NCBI GenBank assembly: GCA_029261395.1
Contig: JAJDBJ010000067.1
Span: 62,001 to 126,000, forward strand
Direction of reading: 5' to 3'
Source of the DNA: Nitrospinaceae bacterium
GTDB lineage: Bacteria; Nitrospinota; Nitrospinia; Nitrospinales; Nitrospinaceae
Length of the DNA: 64,000 nt
The notes below the pieces were generated by a model. It ran no database searches. It was not told the origin of the DNA and was given only the letters and a program-made list of their open reading frames with translations. Below are positions 26,566-35,721 of the stretch, piece by piece. Both the position numbers and the translations under genes were made by a program. The number at the start of each line of letters is the position of its first letter. The first letter of the stretch is position 1.

Positions 26566-27010
26566 ACTTCAGGTGGATGAGAAAACAATACCCGTGGATA
26601 CCAACCGCCGGGGGTTTTTGCAGTGGACACTCGGCGGATTGTTGTTCGGCGGATTCGTGGTCGCGGGCAACGTGGTTCTGCGCTACCTGATGCCACCGCC
26701 ATCCCGGCTGGAGAAGGCGGGGAAGGTTTCCATTCCCGTTTCACAAATTCCCAAAGGTTCCAGTCTCATGCTCAAGCATCAGGGATCGCCGGTACTGGCG
26801 GTGCATACCGAGCAGGGGATAACCGCTTTTTCTGCGGTGTGCACGCATCTGGGGTGCCTGGTGAAGTGGGTGCCGGCGGACAAGATTTTCTATTGCCCCT
26901 GCCACGCAGGGAAGTTCGATGTCACAGGCAAGGTGTTGGCCGGTCCGCCGCCGGAGCCCCTGCATCCCGTCAAATTTGAAATCGTTGACGACAATATTAT
27001 TTTTCTCTGA
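26555..27010 (+). CDS. Rieske 2Fe-2S protein of a cytochrome bc complex
   Basis: The 151 aa protein has an N-terminal Tat-like anchor (RRGFLQWTLGG, then a transmembrane stretch). The C-terminal Rieske fold has both cluster-ligand boxes, CTHLGC and CPCHAGKFD. The GTG at 26555 overlaps the cytochrome stop by 11 bp. It is 8 bp upstream of the cytochrome b gene. It accepts electrons from quinol at the Qo site and passes them to a c-type cytochrome. Confidence 0.95.
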   Translation: MSDELQVDEKTIPVDTNRRGFLQWTLGGLLFGGFVVAGNVVLRYLMPPPSRLEKAGKVSIPVSQIPKGSSLMLKHQGSPVLAVHTEQGITAFSAVCTHLGCLVKWVPADKIFYCPCHAGKFDVTGKVLAGPPPEPLHPVKFEIVDDNIIFL

Positions 27011-27018
27011 GTCCACTC

Positions 27019-27717
27019 ATGTTCAGCTGGTTGAACGACCTCATAAACCGATTCATTGACTGGGTCCATTACCGGACCGGCATCAAGGATATCGTCAAGG
27101 AGCAGATCACCGAGTACCGGGTGCCGCCCAAGCTCAACAAATGGTATTCGCTGGGAGGGCTGAGCCTGTTCATTTTCGGTTTGCAGTTGGTGACCGGCGT
27201 ACTTCTGTTGGTCTATTACGTGCCGTCCACCGACTCGGCGTTTGCCAGCATCCAGCGCATCATGCTGGAGATTCCCTACGGCTGGCTGGTCCGCCTGTCG
27301 CACGCAGCAGGGTCGCATATGATGGTGGTCATCATCATGCTCCACATGGTCAGCGTTATTTTCATGGGCTCCTATAAGAAACCGAGGGAGATGACCTGGT
27401 TGTCCGGTTGCGCCCTGATCACTCTGACTCTGGCGGTCTGTTTCACTGGTTACCTACTTCCCTGGAGCCAGTTGTCGTACTGGGCGACGACCATAGCCAC
27501 CAGCATTCCGGAGCCCATTCCGGTGATCGGTCCGTTTCTGGTGAAACTGGTGCGCGGCGGCGACCAGATCAATCCCGATACGTTGAACCGGTTTTTTGCT
27601 CTGCATGTCATTGTGATTCCCGCAGTGATGCTGGCGCTGGTGGGGTTTCATTTATTTCTGGTGCGGGTGCTGGGGATTTCGGGCTCGCGGGATTCGAAAC
27701 CGGAGGATCAGCGATGA
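27019..27717 (+). CDS. petB: Cytochrome b6-type subunit
   Basis: The 232 aa, four-helix protein binds two b hemes. The His pairs have b6-type spacing: H-x13-H in helix B (HAAGSHMMVVIIMLH) and H-x14-H in helix D (HVIVIPAVMLALVGFH). In plastid and Bacillus b6 the helix A motif YCLGG carries the Cys that binds heme ci. Here it reads YSLGG, so covalent heme ci is not expected. Its stop overlaps the subunit IV start. Confidence 0.95.
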   Translation: MFSWLNDLINRFIDWVHYRTGIKDIVKEQITEYRVPPKLNKWYSLGGLSLFIFGLQLVTGVLLLVYYVPSTDSAFASIQRIMLEIPYGWLVRLSHAAGSHMMVVIIMLHMVSVIFMGSYKKPREMTWLSGCALITLTLAVCFTGYLLPWSQLSYWATTIATSIPEPIPVIGPFLVKLVRGGDQINPDTLNRFFALHVIVIPAVMLALVGFHLFLVRVLGISGSRDSKPEDQR

Positions 27718-28124
27718 CCATGTTCCAGAAACCCAAATTACCCAAAGGCATGCGTTTCCCCACGTTCATAATGGAAGACGTGCTGGTTATTTTTATTTTC
27801 ATGGCCGTGTTCTGCGGCGTGGTGTTTTTCTTTCCGCAACTCATCGTGTTCGGCGATGCCGAGGTACCGGCGGACCCGTTCAACACGCCGGAGCACATCA
27901 AACCGGAATGGTACTTTCTGGCGTCCTATCAGTTCCTTAAAATCATTCCGTCGGAATTCGGTGCGTTGATTCTGATGTCGGTAGCGGCTTTGCTGTTCGT
28001 GTTTCTTCCGTTTATCGACCGGAGCAAGGAAAACAATATTTTAAAACGACCGGTTTTTCTGACATTGGTTTTGGTTTGTATTATCGGGTTTGTCGGGCTG
28101 ACAGTATGGGGCTATCTTTCGTGA
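27714..28124 (+). CDS. petD: Cytochrome b6/f-type subunit IV
   Basis: The 136 aa, three-helix protein corresponds to the C-terminal half of cytochrome b. It contains the Qo-site motif PEWYFL and the YQFLKIIPSEFG segment. It starts at the ATGA overlap with the cytochrome b6 gene, so b6 and subunit IV are split as in b6f complexes, not fused as in bc1. Confidence 0.93.
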   Translation: MTMFQKPKLPKGMRFPTFIMEDVLVIFIFMAVFCGVVFFFPQLIVFGDAEVPADPFNTPEHIKPEWYFLASYQFLKIIPSEFGALILMSVAALLFVFLPFIDRSKENNILKRPVFLTLVLVCIIGFVGLTVWGYLS

Positions 28125-28137
28125 CGGTGAAAGAAGA

Positions 28138-28971
28138 ATGAAAAAATATTCTCGGATTGAAATTTTAAGAATCGGTGCGCTGTTGTTTGGTTTGGCGATG
28201 GTGTGTATGCGTCCGGGGACCGTCGCGGCGGCGTTTGAGGAGCCGTTGAAAAACTCCTGCATCGCCTGCCATAAGGATTTGCCGGATGAACGGTTGAGTC
28301 GCCCGGTGAAACTCTGGTCCGGTAGCGTACATGCAGAAGTGGGTAATACCTGCGACGGATGTCACGGTGGCGATCCCAACGACCCTACCCTGAAGGCCAT
28401 GTCCGAGGGCAATCGGTTTTACCGTCGACCCAAGGAAGAAGAGGTTACCGGATTCTGCGGCAAGTGCCATCAGGAATTATCGGAATATTTCAAGCAAAGC
28501 GCACATTGGGCCACGGGCACGCAGAATTGTATTCAATGTCATGGGACCCATGCAATTCAACGCATCAGCCTCGAGATCATCAACCCGGAAAAATGTAGCG
28601 CCTGCCATGATTATGAATCGCCGGACAAACTTAAGATGGTGCTATCGACTTTGCACAACCGGTTCGGCGTTTCCCAAGAGAAAATCAAAAGCATTCAGGG
28701 CCTACCCATCCAGCCACTGGCGGATAAGCTGGGCAACGTGTGGAACCAACTGCGGCAGGTGCGGATGGTCTCTCACACGTTTGATATGACCCGTGTCAAA
28801 AAGAAGGCCGAAGAGGTGCAGGCCCTGATGACAACGGTGGAGTCCGAGATCGCCCGCCTGGAAGGAATCGAGCAGGAAAGAAAACTGCTCGGGTGGGGCC
28901 TGATTGCCCTGTTCAGCGCGCTGGCTATCGCAACCTGGAGGTATAACCGTACGGAAAAAGATTCCGAATAA
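28138..28971 (+). CDS. Membrane-anchored pentaheme cytochrome c of the b6/Rieske operon
   Basis: The 277 aa protein has an export signal (ALLFGLAMVCM) and five CXXCH motifs between residues ~40 and ~160 (CIACH, CDGCH, CGKCH, CIQCH, CSACH). A helical region of ~80 residues follows, and a C-terminal transmembrane helix (LLGWGLIALFSALAIATW) ends in a basic cytoplasmic tail. It takes the place that cytochrome f or c1 has in standard complexes. It follows subunit IV by 13 bp. Confidence 0.88.
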   Translation: MKKYSRIEILRIGALLFGLAMVCMRPGTVAAAFEEPLKNSCIACHKDLPDERLSRPVKLWSGSVHAEVGNTCDGCHGGDPNDPTLKAMSEGNRFYRRPKEEEVTGFCGKCHQELSEYFKQSAHWATGTQNCIQCHGTHAIQRISLEIINPEKCSACHDYESPDKLKMVLSTLHNRFGVSQEKIKSIQGLPIQPLADKLGNVWNQLRQVRMVSHTFDMTRVKKKAEEVQALMTTVESEIARLEGIEQERKLLGWGLIALFSALAIATWRYNRTEKDSE

Positions 28972-29049
28972 CCCTTTAAAGCTTCATCAGTTATCAATCA
29001 CCAAAAAATTCAACCTGGAATTGACTCTTCAAAAGAAGAACGAGCCTGA

Positions 29050-30270
29050 ATGCAAACTCATGATTTTTTTCTCATCCTGCTTGCAATACTTCTAACTGCG
29101 CGGATATTTGCTGAACTGGCAGCCAAACTCAAAGCACCTTCCGTCATAGGCGAGCTATTGGCGGGAGTGGTTTTAGGTCCGAGCCTGCTGGGCTGGATTG
29201 AACCCATTGACGCCATCAAGCTTATGGCAGAGATCGGTATAATCCTGCTTTTGTTCGAAGTCGGCTTGGAGACCGACCCCAAACAATTGGCGCGGGCTGG
29301 CCTCAAGTCTATTGTTGTGGCCCTCGCAGGTTTCGGTCTGCCCCTCCTGTTGGGATTCGGTGCAGGGTACTGGATATTCGATCTTTCACTACTGGTATCC
29401 CTATATATTGGCGGGACGCTCACTGCCACCAGCATTGGCATCACTGCCCGCGTGCTCACAGACCTAAAACGCCACCACGCTCCAGAGGGCCAGGTCATTT
29501 TGGGCGCGGCAATTCTGGATGATGTGATGGGCGTTATCCTGCTGGCACTGCTTTACGAATTCTCCATTGGTGGTGGTGTGACGTTGGGAAATACCGGCAA
29601 AGTAACCATGTTCGTGGCGGCCTTCTTTATACTGGCCCCGGTGGCAGCCAAGTTGATGTCCATTATTATCAAACGCTTCAACGCAACCACAGAAATTCCC
29701 GGACTGATTCCAACTACGATCGTCTCCCTGGTGCTATTCTTCGCCTGGCTGGCTCATTCTATGGGAGCACCGGAGTTGCTCGGTGGCTTTGCTGCAGGTC
29801 TGGCTTTATCGAGACGTTTCTTTTTGCCTTTTGGCGCTGCACTTCATGCAGACCCATCCTTCGCCGAGCATATTGAAACGGAAATGAAACCGATCATTCA
29901 CTTGTTCACGCCAATATTTTTTGTAATGGTCGGCCTATCCTTGAACCTGCGCGAGATCGATTGGAGTTCCTCTTTCATTTGGATTTTTTCCATAACGCTT
30001 ATGATTGCTGCCATAGTCGGTAAATTGGTGGGGCCCTGGCTCATCCGAGAATCGTGGCCGGCCCGCTGGATCATTGGTGTCGCTATGATCCCCCGGGGTG
30101 AAGTGGGACTCATCTTTGCTGAATTGGGACGGGTAAGCGGGATCCTCAACAACGAGATTTATGCCGGTATGATTATAGTGATCGCATTCACGACCGTACT
30201 ATCGCCCTTCGTTATGAAGGAGTTGTACAGTCGCTTCAATCATCGTTTGCAAGCGGCCGAAGGCCTTTGA
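29050..30270 (+). CDS. CPA2-family cation:proton antiporter
   Basis: The 406 aa protein has 12-13 predicted transmembrane helices, including the start MQTHDFFLILLAILL, the GELLAGVVLGPSLLG signature and the ion-binding LDD site in GAAILDDVMG. There is no C-terminal TrkA-N/RCK domain, so the ion pathway is present but not the nucleotide-binding regulation. The likely exchange is Na+ or K+ for H+. Its last ~18 codons recur in degraded form at ~31518-31574, past the universal stress gene. Confidence 0.92.
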   Translation: MQTHDFFLILLAILLTARIFAELAAKLKAPSVIGELLAGVVLGPSLLGWIEPIDAIKLMAEIGIILLLFEVGLETDPKQLARAGLKSIVVALAGFGLPLLLGFGAGYWIFDLSLLVSLYIGGTLTATSIGITARVLTDLKRHHAPEGQVILGAAILDDVMGVILLALLYEFSIGGGVTLGNTGKVTMFVAAFFILAPVAAKLMSIIIKRFNATTEIPGLIPTTIVSLVLFFAWLAHSMGAPELLGGFAAGLALSRRFFLPFGAALHADPSFAEHIETEMKPIIHLFTPIFFVMVGLSLNLREIDWSSSFIWIFSITLMIAAIVGKLVGPWLIRESWPARWIIGVAMIPRGEVGLIFAELGRVSGILNNEIYAGMIIVIAFTTVLSPFVMKELYSRFNHRLQAAEGL

Positions 30271-30409
30271 ATGTCGCTGGGTGTCGCCCGCTGGTTCGGC
30301 GGGCAGTGGAAGCCATCTCCCCTGTACAGTAGAAACCAAGGTTGACACTCATTCAATTGTTCCAGAGGATCTGTTGGCTACTCGACTGATCAAGGTAGAG
30401 CTCAAGAGC

Positions 30410-31324
30410 TCACTTGTCTCTCTTCACGGGTGTAACAAACCCCTTCGGTTTTACGGATAACACAGAACAGTTGACTTTTCGAAGAACCTCTTCCGCGGTG
30501 TTTCCGATCAGAAAGCCGGGTATTCCAGTACGTGCAACTGTGCCCATGATTAGTAATTGCACACGTTTTTTATGAGCCAATTGAGAAATTACATAGCTCG
30601 CATCCCCTTTTAGCAGGTGAACGTGGTGGTCAATGGTCTCCAGAGCATAATTTGATAAAAGGTTACTCAATCTATTTGCGTGCAGATCGCGCTCTTCTCG
30701 GGCCATCCTGGCGATATCTTCCGGTCTCAAGCTACCTGGGAAATGCAGGTAGGTTTCTTTGACATAAATTTTCCAGGCATGGACGATATGAAGCTCACTG
30801 TGTTCCTGCGTTGCCAATGAAACGGCCAAGTCCATGATCAGGGTATTGAGTTCCTTAGCTTCGGGATTTGATGGGTCCGGGTCGACCGCGGCGAGGATGC
30901 GCGTATTAAGTTGCCGTTTTGAAGATTTAATGACCCAGACCGGGCAGGGGCACTTTCGCATGAGATGCAAGTCGGTGCTCCCAAATAAGAGTTGTCTGGC
31001 GGCAGTCTTGCCTTCTGTGCTTTTGATGACTAGATCATGATGGTTGCGTAGTACTTCTCGGATGATTTCCAGAAAAGGTTTACCGATAAGGACTTTAGTG
31101 CTGACCCGTACACCTTTCTTGCGGGCTGTCTTAACCAGCTTTTCGAGTTCATTCAACTTTCCCTTAATTATGATATCCTTGAATTCACGGGGTAATTGAC
31201 TCACAACATCCAACACTGTTAATCGTGCGTGATTATGCTTTGCCAGTGATAGAGCCTGCTTAAAGGAGGCCGTAATATCTGTGTTAGGATCGGCAAACAG
31301 AAGAATATTTTTGAAGGGTTTCAT
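30410..31324 (-). CDS. Tandem-domain universal stress protein
   Basis: The 304 aa protein has two UspA domains: residues ~1-145 and ~150-300. The C-terminal domain has the ATP-binding G-x2-G-x9-G-T/N pattern (GTVARTGIPGFLIGNTAEEVL region). The N-terminal domain has a weaker version. Tandem Usp proteins commonly bind ATP and accompany ion transporters, and this one faces the antiporter gene tail to tail. The gene lies between the intact antiporter and its 3' remnant. Confidence 0.93.
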   Translation of the reverse strand: MKPFKNILLFADPNTDITASFKQALSLAKHNHARLTVLDVVSQLPREFKDIIIKGKLNELEKLVKTARKKGVRVSTKVLIGKPFLEIIREVLRNHHDLVIKSTEGKTAARQLLFGSTDLHLMRKCPCPVWVIKSSKRQLNTRILAAVDPDPSNPEAKELNTLIMDLAVSLATQEHSELHIVHAWKIYVKETYLHFPGSLRPEDIARMAREERDLHANRLSNLLSNYALETIDHHVHLLKGDASYVISQLAHKKRVQLLIMGTVARTGIPGFLIGNTAEEVLRKVNCSVLSVKPKGFVTPVKRDK

Positions 31325-31683
31325 TCGACTTCCTCGTAAACCAGTTTATTTGAATCAATATATCGAAGATGCTCATTTTATAATAAAATATTTTTTACCA
31401 CAATGTATTAGTATTATTTTGGCCGGATAGTCTCACTTGGGCGGCAGATGATGACGCAGAGTGGAATCTGAAAGGATCGAAAATCACGCCAACTATTTTT
31501 TGGTTGTCTTTACCGATGTGAGGAGGTTGTACAGCGGTTTCAATCACCGTTTGCAAACTGCCGAGAACGTTTGAAATGCGGTTCCACCCTGTAACCCCGT
31601 CCTCTTTTTAAAATTCCAACAGTTTGGTACAACCGTTTCTTTTCTGAAATATGCAACTCATTATTGATGTTGGAGACTTTTGA
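31325..31683. other. 359 bp intergenic region with antiporter remnant
   Basis: AT-rich near the Usp start (probable divergent promoter region), then a degraded antiporter 3' end (31503-31574), then ~110 bp of leader for the permease fusion. No other coding signal is visible. Confidence 0.6.
31503..31574 (+). pseudogene. 3' remnant of a cation antiporter gene
   Basis: In frame it reads VVFTDV and then RRLYSGFNHRLQTAENV and a TGA. The intact antiporter ends KELYSRFNHRLQAAEGL and a TGA. Upstream the similarity fades, with an apparent deletion of the LSPFVM codons. The orientation is the same as the intact gene. Confidence 0.8.
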
Positions 31684-34600
31684 GTGTTTAAAAACAAACG
31701 GGTGGTGATTCTGGTAGGGTTCATCATCGGGATTGTGGTGTGTTTCTGGTTAGTGTCGCGTTACCCGGCGCTGGGCGACAAAGCGGCGATGTCTGGCACC
31801 GAGGCATTTGAAGACCCGATGACCCACCAGGCGCATTTCCACGCGCCGGACAAGGCGCCGCTCCACACCCGCGTTCTCTATACGACACTCAACTGGTACG
31901 AGACCAACTGGAAGGGCATGGCGTTCGGCCTCATTCTTGCCGGTGCGTTTTTGACTTTGTTGTCCTACCTGCCGAAACAAACTTCCGATCGGCGTTTCAA
32001 AAACAGTTTGATGGGCATGTTGGTTGGCACGCCGCTGGGGGTATGCGTCAACTGCGTCGCCCCCATTGCCAAGGGTCTCTATGATGCGGGGAGCAAGATG
32101 GAAACCGCTTTGGCGGTCCTGTTCAGTTCGCCCACGCTGAATATTGTCGTGCTCACCATGTTGTTTTCAATTTTTCCGTTACACATGGCACTGCTGAAAC
32201 TCGGCGCGACCTTTGTGCTGGTCTTGTTGATCGTCCCGTTCATCTCCAAAAAAGACCTGAACCGGGCGAAGCAGGCCGCCACGGCGGCAGTGGAAGAAGT
32301 ATGCGAGATAACACCCGATGCAGGCTCCTGGCGCGAAGCTTTCAAAAGTGCCGTCCGGGATTACTGGAAAAACTTTTCGTACATTTTTATCCGCACCTTT
32401 CCCCTGATGTTGTTGGCGGGACTCCTCGGCGCAGCGGTGATGCATCTGTGGAACTTTGACAAGTTCATCGGCATGGAGCCGACCCTGGGCACTTTGGCGG
32501 TTATTTCTTTCATGGGCACCTTCATGCCGCTCCCCATCGCGTTCGACCTGATGCTGACGCAGGCACTGATGATGTCGCGTCTCGCGGACGGACTGGTGAT
32601 GACGTTGTTGTTCACTTTGGGAACATTCAGTATCTACAGTGCGCTGATCGTATACCGCACGTTTTCGTTGAAGGTGGCGGTGCAGTTGTATCTGATCGTT
32701 ACAGTGCTCGGTATTGGATTGGGTTATTCGGCGCAGGCGTATTCCAACCACAAGTATCTTCAATGGCTGGAGCAATACGATACCTTTATCGCCGGTGAGC
32801 CGAAGGCAACCGCCAGCACCCCAAGCCCGGTTTCCACGCCAGATGCAAACGGACCGATGGTTATGGATCCGACGCGCGCCCGTGTGCCCCAGTCTTTTTT
32901 GAAGAAAGGGGATATTGAAGTTCATTTCACTTCCTTCCGCAAGAGAAATCGCGGCGGGGCTCCCTTTATCAAAAAACTGGGCCCGGACTGGGGAATCACT
33001 TATTCCAACCGGCTGACTCCGGAAATTTTTTACGATCCCCTTTTCTTCGGGCGGGGTATCGCTTCAGGCGATTTCAATAAAGATGGCTGGGTGGATGTGG
33101 CGGTGGCGACGGACAACGGGTTCGAGCTGTACCAAAACGTAAATGGAAAAAAATTTAAACGGCTCAGTGGGATTCCCAAAGAGTTTTCCGGCAAGCAGGG
33201 TATCAGTGTGGCTTTGGTGGACATGGATAACGACGGCTGGCTCGATATTTTTCTGACGGCATTCGACGAGGACAACTTTTTATGGCTGAATCCGCTGGGT
33301 CCAAAGGGCACGCGGCCCGTTTTAAGAATACCCAATGATAAGGCCCTGGTCACTACCGCCCCGGCGTTCGGCGATGTCAACCGCGACGGATTTCTGGATA
33401 TCGTCAACGGCAATTATTTTCTGGGCGTACTAACGCGAAAACCACTCGCCAATGCTGTCGATCAGTTGGTCATCAATCGCAATTTGAAATTCACACTCAG
33501 CGACCTGGAAGGCGTGCCGGGGCAGACCCACACCGTATTGTTTTCCGACTACAACGATGATGGCAAGGTGGACTTGATGATCGGCAATGATTATCAGGTT
33601 GCGGACAGCTTCTACTTCGGCAAGGACAAAGGGGCTTTTCAAAAAATCACGAAGCAGGATGACATTGTTCCGATAACCACCGAGAACACGATGAGTATGG
33701 ACACGGCGGATTTCAACAACGACCTGCAGTTGGATTTGTATCTGGCCAACATCGGGATGAGTAAGGGGATCGATGTGGTGTCCAATATTTTCGGAAGCGT
33801 CATGCAGGAGGCAGGCCGGAATTTCTGTGATGCCAAAGACACAGTATTGAAGCAGGACGAGTGTCACGATCTTGTGAAACTGGTGACGTTGCTGAATCCT
33901 GAAAAGCAGGACCCTTCCGAGCGGTGCAGTTCTTTGGCTGATCCGCAATTGATTGGCCCGTGCATGGTGACGCGTCTGGCATTGACCGCCACCCGCAGAA
34001 ACAATCCTGCATTATGCGATAAGATTGCACCGTCTCATGTCATGCCGAAGAAGTTGTGCGAACGGTATTTTATTCCGGAAGCGGTGTATCCGGAAACGAG
34101 TGACGAGATTCCTTTGCGGTCGATGTCCAACATCTTATTGCAGGGCATACCGGGCGCTGGTTTTCAGGATGTGTCGAAGGATGCCCAGGTGGAGACGGCG
34201 GAGTGGAGCTGGAATGCGCGTTTTGCTGATCTGGACAACGACGAGTGGCAGGATTTGTATGTGGTCAACGGCGTATTGATCACCCAGGAGTTTGCCACCA
34301 ATAATTTTTTCCATAATCAGCAGGGGAAGACATTTAAGGCGGCGGAGAAGGAATTCGGACTGGAAGATTTGGATCATGGTTCCGCTTACACGTATATTGA
34401 TATCGATAGCGACGGCGATCTGGACATCATCACCAATACTCAGTACGGTCCGTTCAAGGTGTATCGCAACAACGAGACCCGCAACAGCAGTGTGGTGTTT
34501 AAATTGCGGGATGACAAAGGTAATCGATTTTGCGTCGGGTGCCGGGTGACCATCCATTACGGGCCGGAAGGCAAGCGGCACCAGATGCGGGAGATCAAAG

Positions 34601-34764
34601 CCAGCGGCGGCTACCGTTCGTTCGATGCTCCGCAAGCACATTTTGGGTTGGGTGCGAACGCTACCATCCAAAAAGTGGAAATCCGCTGGTCCGACGGTAC
34701 AAATACGTTAATCAAACATCCGTTTTCCGCCAACCGCGAGTATGTGGTGAAGCGGGGCCGGTAA
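31684..34764 (+). CDS. YraQ-type permease fused to VCBS repeats and an ASPIC/UnbV domain
   Basis: This 1026 aa protein is a rare fusion. Residues ~1-365 form a membrane permease of the YraQ/DUF318 type, with ~8 helices and a Cys121-Cys124 pair in the conserved CVNCVAPIAKG. A Pro/Thr linker follows (~370-400). FG-GAP/VCBS calcium-binding beta-propeller repeats run ~440-690 and ~800-940 (DFNKDGWVDVAVA, DVNRDGFLDIV, DLDNDEWQDLYV). A Cys-rich insert with six or more Cys sits at ~700-790. The end is a CRTAC/ASPIC-type domain (~960-1025). The GTG at 31684 follows GGAG. The periplasmic half could bind a substrate for the permease. Confidence 0.88.
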   Translation: MFKNKRVVILVGFIIGIVVCFWLVSRYPALGDKAAMSGTEAFEDPMTHQAHFHAPDKAPLHTRVLYTTLNWYETNWKGMAFGLILAGAFLTLLSYLPKQTSDRRFKNSLMGMLVGTPLGVCVNCVAPIAKGLYDAGSKMETALAVLFSSPTLNIVVLTMLFSIFPLHMALLKLGATFVLVLLIVPFISKKDLNRAKQAATAAVEEVCEITPDAGSWREAFKSAVRDYWKNFSYIFIRTFPLMLLAGLLGAAVMHLWNFDKFIGMEPTLGTLAVISFMGTFMPLPIAFDLMLTQALMMSRLADGLVMTLLFTLGTFSIYSALIVYRTFSLKVAVQLYLIVTVLGIGLGYSAQAYSNHKYLQWLEQYDTFIAGEPKATASTPSPVSTPDANGPMVMDPTRARVPQSFLKKGDIEVHFTSFRKRNRGGAPFIKKLGPDWGITYSNRLTPEIFYDPLFFGRGIASGDFNKDGWVDVAVATDNGFELYQNVNGKKFKRLSGIPKEFSGKQGISVALVDMDNDGWLDIFLTAFDEDNFLWLNPLGPKGTRPVLRIPNDKALVTTAPAFGDVNRDGFLDIVNGNYFLGVLTRKPLANAVDQLVINRNLKFTLSDLEGVPGQTHTVLFSDYNDDGKVDLMIGNDYQVADSFYFGKDKGAFQKITKQDDIVPITTENTMSMDTADFNNDLQLDLYLANIGMSKGIDVVSNIFGSVMQEAGRNFCDAKDTVLKQDECHDLVKLVTLLNPEKQDPSERCSSLADPQLIGPCMVTRLALTATRRNNPALCDKIAPSHVMPKKLCERYFIPEAVYPETSDEIPLRSMSNILLQGIPGAGFQDVSKDAQVETAEWSWNARFADLDNDEWQDLYVVNGVLITQEFATNNFFHNQQGKTFKAAEKEFGLEDLDHGSAYTYIDIDSDGDLDIITNTQYGPFKVYRNNETRNSSVVFKLRDDKGNRFCVGCRVTIHYGPEGKRHQMREIKASGGYRSFDAPQAHFGLGANATIQKVEIRWSDGTNTLIKHPFSANREYVVKRGR

Positions 34765-34834
34765 TTTGATCTGTGGAAAATGATAAATGATCGGCAGGTA
34801 AGTGCGTTGCCATCCGGTGGACTGCAAATAAAAA

Positions 34835-35662
34835 TCAGGGCAGGCGGAAGGACAAACCCGCGGAGATAAAGACGTCGACTGCGGCATCATTTAATCCGAC
34901 ACCGCCGAACAGGTCGAGTTGTACCGTGGGCAGTACCCGCCAGGCGACCCCGGCATCGAAGCCGTGACGATCATCTTGTTCCTCGAGAGGAACTGAGCCG
35001 AAAAACTCCACATACGTATCCACCTCCGGAGTCAGTGTGTAACCCAAAAGTGCAGTGTAGGTGAAATCGGCGGCGGTATCTTTTCCTGTGATGCCAGCCG
35101 ACTGGGTGATCCAGGTGACACCGAGATTGGAGCCTACACTAAATCCGCCTGGCAGAGAATGGGTCATCAGGAATCGGAAAAAAGGATCGCTTCTGCCGGA
35201 AGAAAAAGCGTTTTTACCGAAGGGCAGGGTGGTGCCAGCGAGCAGAGTGGTTTCCGGAAGCCAACCCGATTCCTGCCACAGATACAGCTTGGCACTCACC
35301 TGGCCGTCGCCGGAACCTTCCTGTACAGCGCCGGGGTTTGGGTTGTTCCAGAAATAACCGTTCCAGCCGAAACGGATTTCCAATTCCTCAAGCAGTCCAT
35401 AGCGCAGTAACAGATTTGGGACACTGTGACTTTTGGTGGTGGTTCCAACAGTGTCATCGCGCGTGTAGGTGTACCCGATTTCGGATTGAAAGTATCCTGG
35501 TGGCACCAGGGTACTGGCATCCGATTGAGAAGGACGGTCGGTGGTGAATGGGGGTGAATCATCCGCTCCCATAGCGGTGAAGGGCATGCCAAAAAGGATG
35601 ATAAAGACCCAGGCCCCTGGTCGGAAAAGGATGGTCGTGACAGTGAAATATTTCAATAGCAT
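34835..35662 (-). CDS. Outer-membrane beta-barrel transporter-like protein
   Basis: The 275 aa protein has a signal peptide (FIILFGMPFTAMGAD) and the TTDRPSQSD start of the MetA/phenol-degradation-type transporter family, followed by beta strands with alternating aromatic residues and a terminal strand FISAGLSFRLP. The family forms outer-membrane channels of mostly unknown substrate. It is convergent with the permease fusion gene. Confidence 0.8.
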   Translation of the reverse strand: MLLKYFTVTTILFRPGAWVFIILFGMPFTAMGADDSPPFTTDRPSQSDASTLVPPGYFQSEIGYTYTRDDTVGTTTKSHSVPNLLLRYGLLEELEIRFGWNGYFWNNPNPGAVQEGSGDGQVSAKLYLWQESGWLPETTLLAGTTLPFGKNAFSSGRSDPFFRFLMTHSLPGGFSVGSNLGVTWITQSAGITGKDTAADFTYTALLGYTLTPEVDTYVEFFGSVPLEEQDDRHGFDAGVAWRVLPTVQLDLFGGVGLNDAAVDVFISAGLSFRLP

Positions 35663-35721
35663 ATCAAGTGGGCAAGCCAGTGCTGTTACTACGTGAGTAA
35701 TTGCATTGGACAGGCTGATAA

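Noticed and set aside
30271-30409. Possible additional gene between the antiporter and Usp genes
   Set aside because: Only 139 bp with no coherent frame or ribosome site; convergent spacer.
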